Source of the DNA: Cyclaneusma minus
Taxonomy: Eukaryota > Ascomycota > Leotiomycetes > Marthamycetales > Marthamycetaceae
Length of the DNA stretch: 64,000 nucleotides
Reading direction: 5' to 3'
Assembly: GCA_037179335.1 (NCBI GenBank)
Contig: JAKZHN010000009.1
Span: 124,001-188,000, forward strand
In this document: positions 26,601-38,044 of the stretch, one piece after another
Layout: each line of letters opens with the position of its first letter
Numbering within the stretch: position 1 is the first letter of the stretch
Position numbers and translations under genes: made by a program
Notes under the pieces: generated by a model
The model's input: the letters and a program-made list of their open reading frames with translations, nothing else
Database searches by the model: none
What the model was told of the DNA's origin: nothing

Positions 26601-27749
26601 AACTGATCTTATAGCTAAATTGTTTTCCTAGCCTCGACGTGCGACAAACCAAATGATTGTAGCCAGTTATCCAGTGAGGGATTATTGCGAATCTGGTGCC
26701 AGGAGTCAAGTGAATGTAGTTGATATTACTCCGTCATGCTAATAATGCTTCTGCCCGGGCAACACACCGAGAAAGAGCCTTGTTCTCACTTGGTTTTGCT
26801 CAAAAAACCACCTAGATGTTTGTACAGTTTTCTTAGTACTTCGACGTGCAGCAAACCAATGCAAAGGGAAGTCAAGTCCGTCACCCTCACTAATGCCTGT
26901 GATGTGTTTTTCTTGGCGCTTCGATGTGCGACAAACCGTTCAGTCCACTCCCTGAACCTAGTCCTTCTTCACTGATACGCTGATTGGAACGGTGCATTCG
27001 AAGTGAGAACAGAAGCCCGACCTGGGATAAACACCTGCAGTTTCATTAACCATAGGCCAGTCGTAAAGAGGTATTTCCCATCTGGAAGCTACTGCAGTGA
27101 TGAAGTCACGCATTTGCTTCAGATCAGGTTCAGACAGTACGACTCCCCTACTCCATACAACCATGAACAGGACAACAATAAGACTCGGTGCTCGACTACA
27201 CTACCTTGATGGCCACCAACGTGACCAACTAAAGAGCTTCCGCGATTCGCAATCTCAAAATGAGGCAATTGTGATATTTGCGCCATTTTATTTTCCTAGC
27301 TTCGACGTGCGACAAAACATCAGCTGAATTCAACTTCCTTCGTCCGGCCCAATAAAAGCTTGAAATCGTCAAGTCGAAGATATTTTCACGATGACAAGTC
27401 ATGGTAGACTTGATCTTGGCGCCTTGGTTTGCACTTGAGCGGACATGAGCCGATGGTTGCCAAGTGAATGAGGCATTTACCACGAGAAGACGAGAGCATG
27501 AACCTGACAGAGATTTAGTATGAATTCCGGTCGAGTATGAAATACTTGTACCTTATTGGAAGAAATGTCAGCCTGATTTCCATTTAGTGGTCGAGGCAGA
27601 TGGTAGTCAAGTAGCAAAAATGTGGTGAGGGATACCGAAATCCCCAAATTTGATAGTAAGACGGTCCAAATAAATAGCGAAACCGAGTCACTTCTTCATC
27701 CCAACCGACCACGCATCACAAGCAATCTCAACCCAGCTTGATATCCCAG

Positions 27750-27829
27750 TTTTGTCTCGCATCGATGCCAAGGCCAAGACTCGAAGCTGTGACCTCAAGA
27801 CCCAAGTGAAGATGTTTGTCGCACGTCGA
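27750..27829 (-). repeat. Two inverted 16-mers sharing a GCCAAGGCCAAGA extension
   Basis: At 27750-27765 and 27814-27829 the motif appears on the minus strand. Both copies are followed on the plus strand by nearly the same 13-14 bases (GCCAAGGCCAAGA), so a longer unit was duplicated 64 bp apart. Confidence 0.75.
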
Positions 27830-29471
27830 CGCCAAGGCCAAGAGAATGACGAAACCCATCTTGGTCAAGTCCCAAGCCTAGGGAAGCCAAGCCAGCAGAG
27901 ATCATCAAACCTAGAGGCTTTCGGCATTGATGAGTCTGGACGTGATGATCACTTGGTCAAAGACCCAGGTCAATCTTCATCGTGGGAACGGAACATGTGA
28001 ACTAGGCCAACGTAAGGTACCTCATAGAGGCCCGATTCTCGTTCAAGTTCATCACGACAGATGTCAAAAACTCTTCTGGACTCGTGTTCGTGTTTTCTTC
28101 TTAGCTTCGACGTGCGACAGATTGTAGAGCAGTAATACGAAGTCTTTCAGGCGCCCGCATTCATTTCTTCTCTGGAAGAGACTTCGGTACCATATACGAA
28201 AACACGGCGGTCGATCTAAAGTTTTAACTGGCCGCTCTGACTGTCAATGGCATCATGAGCAACGGGGGTTTTGTATAAAGAAAGATCGAGTTAAAACCCT
28301 CGGGAGAACAAGGTACAACTTGCACGACTGGGCAAGTTCGTCATCGAGAGCCAACTAGCACTTGCTTTTACTATATTTTCTTATCTGAAGCGAGCCCGAG
28401 TCATGAAATCTTCATGGCCTCCTGTAAATTCGTTGAAAAGAAAGAAGAATATAAAGAAAAGAAACCATTATAATTTCTCCAAAGTGTCAAGTTTGGCGAT
28501 GGCTCAGCCCTGCAAACCGCATGTTCCTCGACGCCGGATCTGAAACAGCTGATTCGGGCACCTGCAGCACTTGCTCTTCACATGACCACGACATCTGCAA
28601 GACATCCGCTGCCATTCACCCACTGGCTTCTTCCCATCCCCAGTCTCTGCCCTATGTTTCCCCCAAAGCATGCAAGCGAATCCTTCCACGGAGAATTTTC
28701 TTAGCTTCGACATGCAACAAAGCTCTCTCTTCTTGCATGTCCCACGGTCTCTCACCTCCCAAACAAGCCAGAATGTTTCTAAACCCTCCCAAACCCTCCT
28801 CTTCATCCCCGAAACAAGCAATTCTTCTCCGCTCGCGGAGATTTTTTTAGCCTCGACTTGCAATAAAACGTCCATATGCCATTTAAACTTCTTGCTGGAT
28901 CCAATACAGCCCCTCCCATGATCAATCATCCCCAAACATCCCGTCCGACCCCCTCGGGTTGCGTTTTGCGCGTCTCCCGCCTCAAAAACCACCATGGACC
29001 GTGACGACCATGTTTCGAAACACGGCCCGACAAGAACCACCTCGCCAGGAAAAGCTAATCAACACCCGACGTAACGACGTTGTTACCGGGACCTGGCTGT
29101 GAAACAGACGGGCGAACTGCTTGCAAAAGCTTGGATTTTCGGAGATTGCAGGAGTCAAGTTTCATGCCCGTCATCGCCAGCAAGCCGGGACTCGGGATGA
29201 GCCTTAAATAGCCTCTTCTTCAGCCTTGTGAAGAGATTGCGAGTCAAGCACAAGCGGACAGCATCATGCTTGACAGACACCCCGTCCTCGCTTTTGGTTT
29301 TGTAAGCTGCTCATCCCTCTCGGCCTTCGTCTGCTCATTGCGGCGGCCGCACCGCTCAAGCAAAACCCAAGGAGCGGCGAGATGCGACGAATGAAAGGCG
29401 AAGATGGGAAGAGGGCGGTGAGGCCTGAAGATGAGTTCAACTGTGATGATTTGTGTTACATCGCACTTTGT

Positions 29472-29506
29472 CGATGTGCGACAAAGACGGGTTTTGTCGC
29501 ACATCG
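29472..29506. repeat. Head-to-head pair of the array A motif, perfect 14-bp palindrome arms
   Basis: CGATGTGCGACAAA (29472-29485) and TTTGTCGCACATCG (29493-29506) form a perfect inverted repeat with a 7-base spacer. Confidence 0.9.
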
Positions 29507-32500
29507 CAGAGATCACCCTTGAATGGGGAGGCCAATCAAGATGTGGAGATGTGATGATCGTAGCAGGGATGAGTCGGGTTGGGCCGGAAGCTCGATTGGC
29601 AGTTGGGCTGAAACTTCACGGCTAAAAATGCTTTTTGAAACTGGATGAGAGAAAGATTGGATGAACTTGATCATGAACCTAGTAAGCGAAGTCGCGAATA
29701 TAGGAGTGTTTTTGCGTGGGTTAGATGGCTTGAGGGTTGAGGAAATGCACTAGAGTAACCAGAACCTGAACCGAGTTGAGACTCCGCGGCCACGACATTC
29801 TACCAGAACTCGTGCCGTCCAGGTCCACAAATTTGAGGAGAATCCGGCAAAAGTATTGACGAATCATCCCTAGAGACATAGATCTCTTTCTAAACATTTC
29901 GAGATCATTATTGGCCTCTCGGAAGCCCGGAAATCGTCGATGTGCAACAAAATGGGGAGAGAAGAAAACATTAGCCTTCTAGCCTTATAGGTCGTGAATA
30001 GGGGGTAAGTACCTAGTCCTCTCTTAAACGGCAGAGTACTACCTATTGAATGCGTGCGTTTGCGAATATCAGGTTTCAGAGTTCGATCCATAATAATTCT
30101 TTCCGACCTCACCTCCTGTCGACGGGTCAGAGGAGACACGAATTCCCGCATGCATTCAATGTTCACCTCCTGACCACTGACCACTGACCCGCTCTTTGGA
30201 TGGCGGCCCAACCACCTCACTACCCAACTTGTCATCACTACCCAGATTCTCATCACTACCCAACTTCTCGAAGTGCAACAAAACTCCTGTGGCATGTCTC
30301 CGCCCGTCGATACGTATACAAAATCCCCGTAAGCTTATATGCTGCAGCACCACACTTGACAGCATGCCTTTTCAACAAAAAGTAAGGGAGCATTGTGACC
30401 AAGAGTATTCCTGTCAAAGACTCGAAAGATAGTATCTATGAATCGTTTTAGCTTTCCGGCTTCGACTTTGTCTCGCCTCTTATTTCTAGCTTATTCTCTC
30501 ATCCTCGTTCGCTCATCTTGCGCCCATTTTCAAAAAAAAAAGGGCCTTGCACCGCCCCAGGATCCACAATATCGAGTACAATATCAAGGTTGAAACTTGT
30601 CCCTTTGCCTCCACAGTGACTGTGTGACTTGTCATTCGCAAGTGTGGCGGCCCAACTTCTCGATATGCAACAAAAGATCCTCATCCGCCTCACGGCAGTT
30701 GAAGACCAAAAGTAAGGCAGATACAACACGTTCTAAACAAGGTTCAATACAATGCGATTTGCAAAATCCCATGTTCGACGATTTAAGGTATTCGAGTACG
30801 CCGCTCTCTGGCCCGTGACATACAGACATATTCGACTGGGCCGTCCATGTCATCAGCGGCGGTGCCTGAATGTTCGACGCGCAACAAAACCTCCCGTGAG
30901 TAGTACATTGATCACGGGGACTGATTGGGCATTGTTTGACGTTTGGCATAGGTAAGGTACAGGGATCTTTGGAGCCTGAAATGTCGATGTGCAGTCGTTG
31001 CGATGTCAGTGAGAAAATTTGGGTTAAAGAGTTAGGAATAGGTAGCAGGGCTTTCAGGGCTGCATCTGACAGCATTTTGACAACTCATACTCGCAGCTCA
31101 AAGTTTCCATCTGCCGATGCATCATGTGGCGATGCTCATATCTCATCTCCAGTTGAGACGAAATACTTCTTGACTGTCGCTCGGTGAAATTCATCTACTT
31201 ACCTTGAGATATCGACTAGGTCCACTCTAATTTCTGTGGTCATCGGTAACAGTGGTAAACATCGTGCCAAATATCTTCCATGCCAAGTGTACAACGCATG
31301 CATACCTTAGTCTCACATGCACATCGGATACCCACAGTTAGGCAAGATCATTAGATCGCCTTGACGAGAATCCCCGAACCAAGGTGTCGGAGCCCAATCT
31401 AACGACGTGCAACAAAAGCTGCAAAAGACATCAGCTATTGGATACTTGTGTATCAGGATTCAGGACTAGCCGGCTAGAACACATGGCAGTGGGGACGGTG
31501 ACACTCGACCTCCTCATGGCAAGTTGCAAGCGCGGGATGCCTAATCTCTCGACGTGCAACAAAACGAATGTTCCAGATCATAAGCTGGTATGTAAGTCCG
31601 CAATTCGTAAAAGCCGGTAGGAAGTCAGAGTGTTGCATTTCGCAGCGCTGTGGCAGCTGTTCAGAAACTCCAAGGAAGTGGACGCCCAACGTGGCAGATG
31701 CTTATTCGACCCGTTGATTGGCCTAGAGAGACAGTGAAGAGCGGGAGGGTTGCATTTGACGTCGGTAAAACGTGGGATGACAGCTGCTCAGAACTGTAAA
31801 ATAGACAAGGTATGATGCTACTAGCTCGAAGATGGTATTTGTTCAAGGTTTCGGGAGCTCCAAAGTAAGTGCCCGTGAGCCGCAGCGGTGCCCAACACGA
31901 TGTGCAACAGAACCTCAAGAGGATAATGAGGATGCTGTGATTCGGCCTTCGGGCAGAAAAATGCGTGCACCTGACGTACGACTCGGCGGCTGAGAGGAGA
32001 GTGTAAAAGCGTGGTGCCTAATACTTCGACGTGAGACAGAATTCTTAAAAAATGAGCTGGAGAAGACTGTAGAGAACAATATCAGGAATCAGAATCTGAA
32101 AACAGGGTGGAAAGTGTTTCAGCAATACGACCTCACCCGTGAGAATACAGAAGCACATCAAGTCATCCACAAGCCTAATATCTCGACAGAAAAAGGAGGT
32201 ATCCAGTACAGTAATCTGCTTCTATCAACAGGACGACGGGAACCAACCAGCAATGCCCCGTGGCGGTGCCTAATCCCTCGACGTGCAACAAAAGCCCCAT
32301 CCATTCCAACACGCACTTTCATGAGAACGACGACAGCAGCACTAGCCAGCCTCACAACAGCCAAAACATGCCCAATCTAGGTAAACACCGATATCCGGAG
32401 ATGCCCAAAATCATCGACGTGCAACAAAAAGACATCTCGCTCTCTCCTAACAGCCTAACAAATAAGCATGTGTCACGACTCGTGGCAGTGCTGCCTAATC

Positions 32501-32514
32501 GACGTGCAACAAAA

Positions 32515-33510
32515 CCTCCCGAGAGAAGCAACTTACCCTACTCACAAGCAGACACTAGCCGCAGGCTGCAGCCTACCGTGCAATAAAAAAAAACAGAGGT
32601 ATTCGGAATGAATCATCGTGAACACGCGGTGAACTAAGACGCCGACGAGTTGGTAGTGTATGCATGTAGGGTCTTCGGACATATCGGTAGTTGGGCTGGA
32701 AACTTACGCTTGGACATACCTTACTCGGAGCGGATGGGAATTGAAAAATGGCATAGATGTGCGCTAGAGAAGTCAAAAGCAACATCAGCTGGCACCACAA
32801 GAAGAAATGAAGTTAGTTTTTGCGATGACTAGTTGACCACATGATGGAATAATTTGGTGATGCGAATGATCTTGGTATCTTGATCTAGTTTGATTCTAGT
32901 GGTGCGATGAATAGACCCGAGAGACGAGACTACTGTCCTTGGGGGGCTAACGTTGAGGTGAACGCGCCGAAAAGAAATCGTCGCAGGTTAAAGGACCGAA
33001 AACTTTCGGTTCCTCTGTTTGAGCCAGCTTGAGACTTTGCTGTCGAAAGAGAGACTATCTTGAAGGGCGGGCCATTTCCAAAGTCTTTTGACGAGCATAG
33101 GCGATCGTCGGGTGCATATTCATGCCGAAGCTTGCAATTCTGTATGGCACCAGATGTTAGTTCTGATTTCTCGAGTCGCATCGACTGTCTTGAGATCGGC
33201 TCCCCTCAGTATGGGAACCCAACGACTCCAGGAAGTGGGAAGCTTGTATGATCGAGTTGTAGATGACTGACCTGGTATCATGATATCTCGGGAGCAAGTA
33301 ACCGAGTAAAACTTCCCGCTCCAAAATCTGCCACTTCCGGTAACCACAAGCGCAGCACTCCCATAAGCGCCAACTACTCGCAAGTCCAGACTTGCAATAT
33401 AGCTTCCAGACCTCCTAAGAGTTCTTGCTTTGCAGAAACCCACCCAAATCCCACCACCCACGCTTCAGCCCAGACTCGCAAAAATAGCGTCCAGTTCCCA
33501 GTAACCGTCA
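32515..33510. other. Intergenic, end of array A to the CSN8-like gene
   Basis: A last decayed motif (CCGTGCAATAAAA) lies at about 32576. Beyond it no repeat or gene is recognised. Confidence 0.5.
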
Positions 33511-34568
33511 TCACTTCCCCTTCGGCTTCCTAATAACCACCTGATCACCCTCCCTCAGCCATCCCACCCCCTCTTCCCTAACACACCTCTCCCACCCCGT
33601 CCCCACGCACTCCTCAAAAAACCCCACATCCACGTGCAAATACGTCCTCCCCAAACACTTCAACGCCTGCCTCCTCATCTCCCCCTCCGCAAACTCCATC
33701 AGCCTCGCCTTGTGACTATCCACACTCCCCTTCACCTTCCAGAAAAGATAGTAATTATCATGCGCAAGCGCCTTCAGCACCGCATCCACCTTCTTATCCC
33801 TCAATCCATACTTTTGCCTAGCAGCATAAGCAGCAGCCAAGTCTTGCTGCCTGCACGCCAAATCGAGTACTAAGTATCCCGCGATTTCTTGCAGTAGGAT
33901 GCGCGTGAGTGGTTTGCGTGGGTGCATAATGCGTAAGAGGTGCGAGATCGCCGGGTGGTAGGATTCCATATTCTTCGTAAGAATTGACAGACGAATGCAG
34001 AAGATGTAGCTTTGGATGGCGAAATCATCGACTCTTTTCGATGCAACTATGCCTTCGCGGAGTTTGCGGAGGGATAGCATGAGTGTGCTCAAGTCGTTTT
34101 GACTTATTTCCGTAGCTAGGTCGACGATTTCTGAGGAAGCGCTTGTGAGAGCTGCGGTGGTTGAGGGCAGGCTTGCTGAGGCTGTGGATGCGCGTGCTAA
34201 TGCGGGGAGATTGTGGGTTGCCACGGCTGGTTCGTGCGGACTGGAGGAGTTGATGGTGAGGGAGGAGAGGCGGCGCAGGAGCTCGTCGCCGCGACCGGCG
34301 GCGGAGCAGAAGGACATGTATCTGTCTATGATTTTGGTATGGTATTTCTCTTGCGTTTTGAAGTCAAGTAATCTGAGCGCATGTTAGTCAAGTTTGTTTC
34401 ATATGTGAAGTTCAGTATGTGAAGTTATTGTCAAACATGCCTTTTGTCGCCCTTGGATGGCAAGCCCATGTCCTCAAGTGCGTCGACATTGACAGGCTTC
34501 AGCCTACCCCAAGGCCCAGATGTCGGGCGACGACCCCTTGCTGCCATGACTTCGGTGTTTGAATTCAT
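33511..34568 (-). CDS. CSN8/PSMD8/eIF3K-like (PCI-related) protein with a GC-AG intron
   Basis: Exon 1 is 34568-34441 and exon 2 is 34372-33511, giving 329 residues. The intron (34440-34373) starts with GCATGT rather than GT and ends TCAG. The frame runs cleanly from PSKGDKR into LLDFKTQEKYHTKIIDRYMS, so the GC donor is well supported. The N-terminus contains GPWGRLKPVNVDALEDMGLP, conserved in my recollection of this fungal family. The C-terminal two-thirds is helical, with the repeats and closing winged-helix-like part (GRTYLHVDVGFFEECV) of the CSN8/PSD8/EIF3K domain. Relatives are subunits of the proteasome lid, COP9 signalosome or eIF3; this fungal branch is uncharacterised. It is divergent from the PAQR gene, with 360 bp between start codons. 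Confidence 0.82.
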
Positions 34569-34928
34569 GGTTTGGTGAAGCAGCAATCTTCTGAGGGAGC
34601 AAGCACGGGTCTGGAATGGAGTCGCAACTGCCTGTTAAGGCGGACCCGGATATCACAAATGCCGCTAACTTCCGCGCGAACCCAATTGGGCTGGCGCGCG
34701 ACACTTAGCGTGAGTACAGTATGAGAGGCGATATCGGCTCAACCTCGGCATTCGTGAACTTCACATCCGGAACCCCACCAGACCGACTTGCATCGCTGCA
34801 TCCACATGTAAATGCCATCAACAACAATAAAAGATGTGGAAACCTCGGTCTGAAGAAATCGGATTGAACAATTGAAATTCGTCCAATTCTATCATCCTCC
34901 CCCTCATCAACCATTGAAACCACCCATC
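34569..34928. promoter_or_regulatory. Shared divergent promoter region
   Basis: These 360 bases lie between the start codons of the CSN8-like gene (minus) and the PAQR gene (plus), so both promoters must sit here or overlap. No clear TATA box or repeated site was seen. Confidence 0.4.
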
Positions 34929-36121
34929 ATGTCCGTCCGCCAGCGTCGTCCCTCCACCACCACAGAAACAATAATCTCCAAAGCCACCTCGATTGAACAG
35001 AACATCGAGAAAAAAGCCGAAAAAGCCCTCACAGTCCTCTGGGACGCCCTCCCCACCTGGCAACAGGACAACCACTACATCATCTCCGGCTACCGCAGCG
35101 CCTCCAATTCCTTCCTCGCCTCCTTCCACTCCCTCTCCTACCTCCACAACGAGTCCGTAAACATCTATTCCCACCTTCTCGGCGCCATCTTCTTCACCGT
35201 CGCAGGAGTCCTCCTGTACCAAGGATTTATTCCCAGGTATCCCAAAGCTTCGAATGATGATGTTGCAGCATTTGCATGTTTCTTCGCCGGCGCTGCCGCT
35301 TGTTTGGGAATGAGTGCTACTTACCATACGATCAGCAATCATAGTCCTCATGTGGCAAAATGGGGGAATAAGTTGGACTATGTGGGGATTGTGAGTTTGA
35401 TTACGGGGAGTTTTGTGCCGGCTGTGTTTTATGGCTTTTATTGTGAGCCATCTCTCAGAAGAGTTTATTGGACTATGGTAAGTCCCTAGATGCTGCCAAA
35501 GCCCAAACTGGAAATTTGGAGCGAAACGTCAACTTGTTTCTTGAAGTCTGGGTCAGGATGTTCATGTGTCTTGGAATCGTCTGAGGACGTGGGCAACTTT
35601 TGACTGTGTGGAAGAAAAGGGGCTGACAGGGGAATGCAGATTGCATCGCTGGGTGTAGGTTGTGCTTCAGTATCCGTATTCGAAAAGTTCAGAACGCCAG
35701 CTTGGAGACCTTACCGGGCAGCTATGTTCGTAGCCATGGGCCTATCAGCAGTATTCCCCGTAATCCACGGCATGAAGCTATATGGCTTCCACCAAATGCG
35801 AGATCGCATGGGGCTTTCCTGGATCTTGCTCGAAGGTTTTCTCTACATCCTCGGAGCAGGTCTCTATGCCGTGAGTTTTCGCATCTTCTACATCAGGACT
35901 TTATATCATTCAGCACCTTCTATTGTTTGGAAAAGGAATGGGGTTAGCTGACGAAATGGTAGGCACGCTGGCCCGAACGTTCCGCACCAGGGAAATATGA
36001 TATTTGGGGCAGTTCGCATCAAATCTTCCATTGCTTGGTACTGCTTGCAGCGGCTTCGCATCTGTATGGGCTGCTGAGGGCTTTTGATTATCATCATGGA
36101 GGGACCGGGGTGAGATGTTGA
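34929..36121 (+). CDS. PAQR/Izh family (adiponectin-receptor/hemolysin III-like) membrane protein
   Basis: Exons 34929-35477, 35640-35870 and 35963-36121 join in phase 0 to give 312 residues. Introns are 162 and 92 nt (GTAAGT..GCAG and GTGAGT..GTAG). After a soluble N-terminus comes the family signature ISGYR, then LHNESVNIYSHLLGA. Seven hydrophobic spans follow. Zinc-site residues of the family are visible: SATYH in span 2-3 and the late SSHQIFHCLV pair of His. An Asp in NKLDYVGI is also typical. Yeast relatives (Izh1-4) act in zinc and sterol homeostasis and osmotin/PHO36 signalling, located in plasma or internal membranes. The last exon was recovered by splicing, since reading through the second intron would end before the His pair. 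Confidence 0.93.
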
Positions 36122-36491
36122 GAGAAGTGTGTGAAGCTGAATTGGTGGTAGTCGGGGATCGTAGCCAGAAAGTAATGGTTTTAGGCTGATCTGTATCTGT
36201 GATGAATGAATGTGTTGTTGTGTCAACCATGGGATGCATTGCAATATCACACGACGAGTACGCAGGTTTCGTGAGAAGAGAATTGATATTCCTTCATAGC
36301 CGCGGGGCCACAAAGAGTGTCTATGTACTCTTGGGCCATAAGGGTCTCTCACCACGGGTGAAATTGTTGAAAAACCACAAAGTTCAAATCCATGCATGGC
36401 TTCCCATTCTCCAAAAGCCCAAAGACTACCCATGATCCCCCCCTTCCATCAGCACCGTCGCTTCCCCAACTTCATATCCCAGACCCCAAGC

Positions 36492-36823
36492 TTAACGACA
36501 AGAACACCCCACATACCCACCATCCTGAGTTTCCGTGCATCTGTCAAATACACCCTTACATTTCGGGTCGCTACACGAAAATGGAGTACTCTGGCAATTG
36601 TATCCACACTGGCAGTGTACCGCTGGGCCCTATAATTAAAATCAGCATAGAAAAAGATAGAAATATAGAGAATGGCGAGGGGAAAACGTACACCTGAGCA
36701 TTCGAGAGTGTTGATGTTTCCGCCACAGCCGTTGTCGTAACAGTTGACGGCTACGGCACCGCAGTGGGTCTGGGCGTGCGCGACGGCGGCGAGGAGGACA
36801 AGGAGACAGTGGGTGAATTGCAT
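36492..36823 (-). CDS. Small secreted cysteine-rich protein, 89 residues, 12 cysteines
   Basis: Exon 1 is 36823-36692 and exon 2 is 36629-36492; the 62-nt intron is GTACGT..TATAG in phase 0. Residues 1-18 are a signal peptide (MQFTHCLLVLLAAVAHAQ) with an AHA/Q cleavage site. The mature part has twelve Cys: THC, VNC, NGC, LEC, VHC, QC, YNC, FSC, PKC, DRC, VGC and SCR near the C-terminus, enough for six disulphides. There is no known domain. Size, secretion and Cys content are those of fungal effector-like or antimicrobial-like proteins, but no activity can be read from sequence. The intron hides most cysteines from a simple ORF scan. It lies tail-to-tail with the PAQR gene. Confidence 0.8.
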
Positions 36824-38044
36824 TTTTGCGGTGGTGCGGGCGTTTTTGGTTGTGTGGATGTTGATGTATGTGGATGAGTGTGTGGATGAGTTAGAGTAAG
36901 ATTGTATTGTCAACTGGGGGGTTAGAGAGTGAGTTGGTTATGCGGTTGCCTACCTCTCTACTCATACCTATCTCATCTCAACTTCGCATTAAAAAGTTCA
37001 TCTCAACTTCGCATTAAAAAGTTCATCTCGACTTCGCATTATATCTGTATTAATAGTGTCGCTTCTCTGTGGCTTGCGTAGATGGTCAGGGCATAGCCGT
37101 TGTTACTTTCGGTAAATAACGGATTGGAACCGGGTGAGTCGGCAGTTTACGGTCTATGCAACACAAAGCGGTTTCGGGAACCAGCTGCATCTCACGAGGG
37201 GTATAGGAGAAGCTGTAAACCCCGAAAGTTCAAATTCATCGCTTTCTAGTCTCTAGATGTTCCGGCCGGAGCCGGTCCCACCGCAAAATGTCGAAGTCCC
37301 CCTGATGATCCCATTTCCCTTCCTTGCTGAATGCTGGGATTTGCTAGTAACACAAACGGCTCTTAGAGCTGGACCGTTAAATCAACACACAGCAATGCCC
37401 AAGCTACATCTATGCCCCTTTTCTCTATCCGTTTGCTCTGTCCAAAGAGCGACTTTTCCCTCTATCACCGTCACCGTCCGCCAATTCACGGACGAGGCTT
37501 GGCTCCAGATCATCCCAAGACCATCGCGGGCGAAAACACCTTTGCAGGAGTGTATGGTCTTTGATTCTAACTTTTTTTCTTCCTTCTTTCAAAGCAACGC
37601 GATTTATGTGCCAAATTCTCTATTGGCGCCAAGTGGTGATCAAGGAAAGAAGATGAACCTGGGTGATGAGCCACGAATGGCAGTCTAATGGGGTACCGAC
37701 GAAAGCCTGGGCTGTTGACAGTAGATGTCTCCAGTAGGGGTCGGATGTGGAGATGGCGGTGTCAGCTTGCATCGGCGACTGACTTGTGTTCGAGATGAAG
37801 ACAGAGTCAACGCCGGCCGACATCCAGCCCAGGATCACTGTTAGTCGAACACATTGAGCAGGAGGCCGACGAATGGAATGGTTTTGGTGTCGATGTTGTC
37901 GGTGATGAAGAAGAAAACGAAGAAGACGACGAAGGACCGGTACTATTATATAGTAAAGGACCGGTATGCTTTGCTCCGCTGCGTACATATGAAGATGTTC
38001 GTAGAGAAGATGGCGCCTCTGTAAGTAGGTGGACTTCCGACTCA
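36824..38044. other. Intergenic, with one 25-bp tandem repeat
   Basis: The start region of the secreted protein lies to the left and the end of the nucleotidyltransferase-like gene to the right. A 143-residue plus-strand frame at 37257-37688 has no motifs, and I do not call it. Confidence 0.5.
36975..37045 (+). repeat. 25-bp tandem repeat, nearly three copies
   Basis: Units start at 36975, 37000 and 37025 with consensus ATCTCAACTTCGCATTAAAA then AGTTC. It lies about 150-220 bp upstream of the secreted cysteine-rich protein, so it could be in its promoter. Confidence 0.9.

Larger units (their letters stand above)
24164..32514. repeat. Array A: more than 25 copies of a conserved 16-bp motif in diverged units
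   Basis: The consensus is TCGACGTGCRACAAAA. Plus-strand copies begin near 24164, 25707, 25984, 26214, 26407, 26634, 26841, 26921, 27302, 28107, 28707, 28853, 29471, 29937, 30268, 30660, 30874, 31402, 31549, 31897, 32026, 32278, 32414 and 32499. Minus-strand copies end near 24395, 27765, 27829 and 29507. From 25.9 to 27.3 kb most spacings are near 200-230 bp, and the motif is usually preceded by TTTTCTTAGCT. From 30 to 32.5 kb spacing is irregular and the motif often follows TGCCTAAT. Between motifs the sequence is only weakly alike, so the motif is much better kept than its unit. No gene is supported inside. Possible meanings are a satellite with a bound-protein box, or remains of a repetitive element. 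Confidence 0.85.

Noticed and set aside
28504..29040. 178-residue minus-strand frame inside array A
   Set aside because: It crosses array A motifs in the antisense sense. It is Cys/Arg-rich by repeat composition, not by a conserved domain.
24164..32514. Array A as a CRISPR-like repeat-spacer array
   Set aside because: Spacing is far too long and irregular (80-530 bp), the motif occurs on both strands, and the host is a fungus.
37257..37688. 143-residue plus-strand frame
   Set aside because: No motif or signal. Its end overlaps a comparable minus-strand frame and neither is supported.
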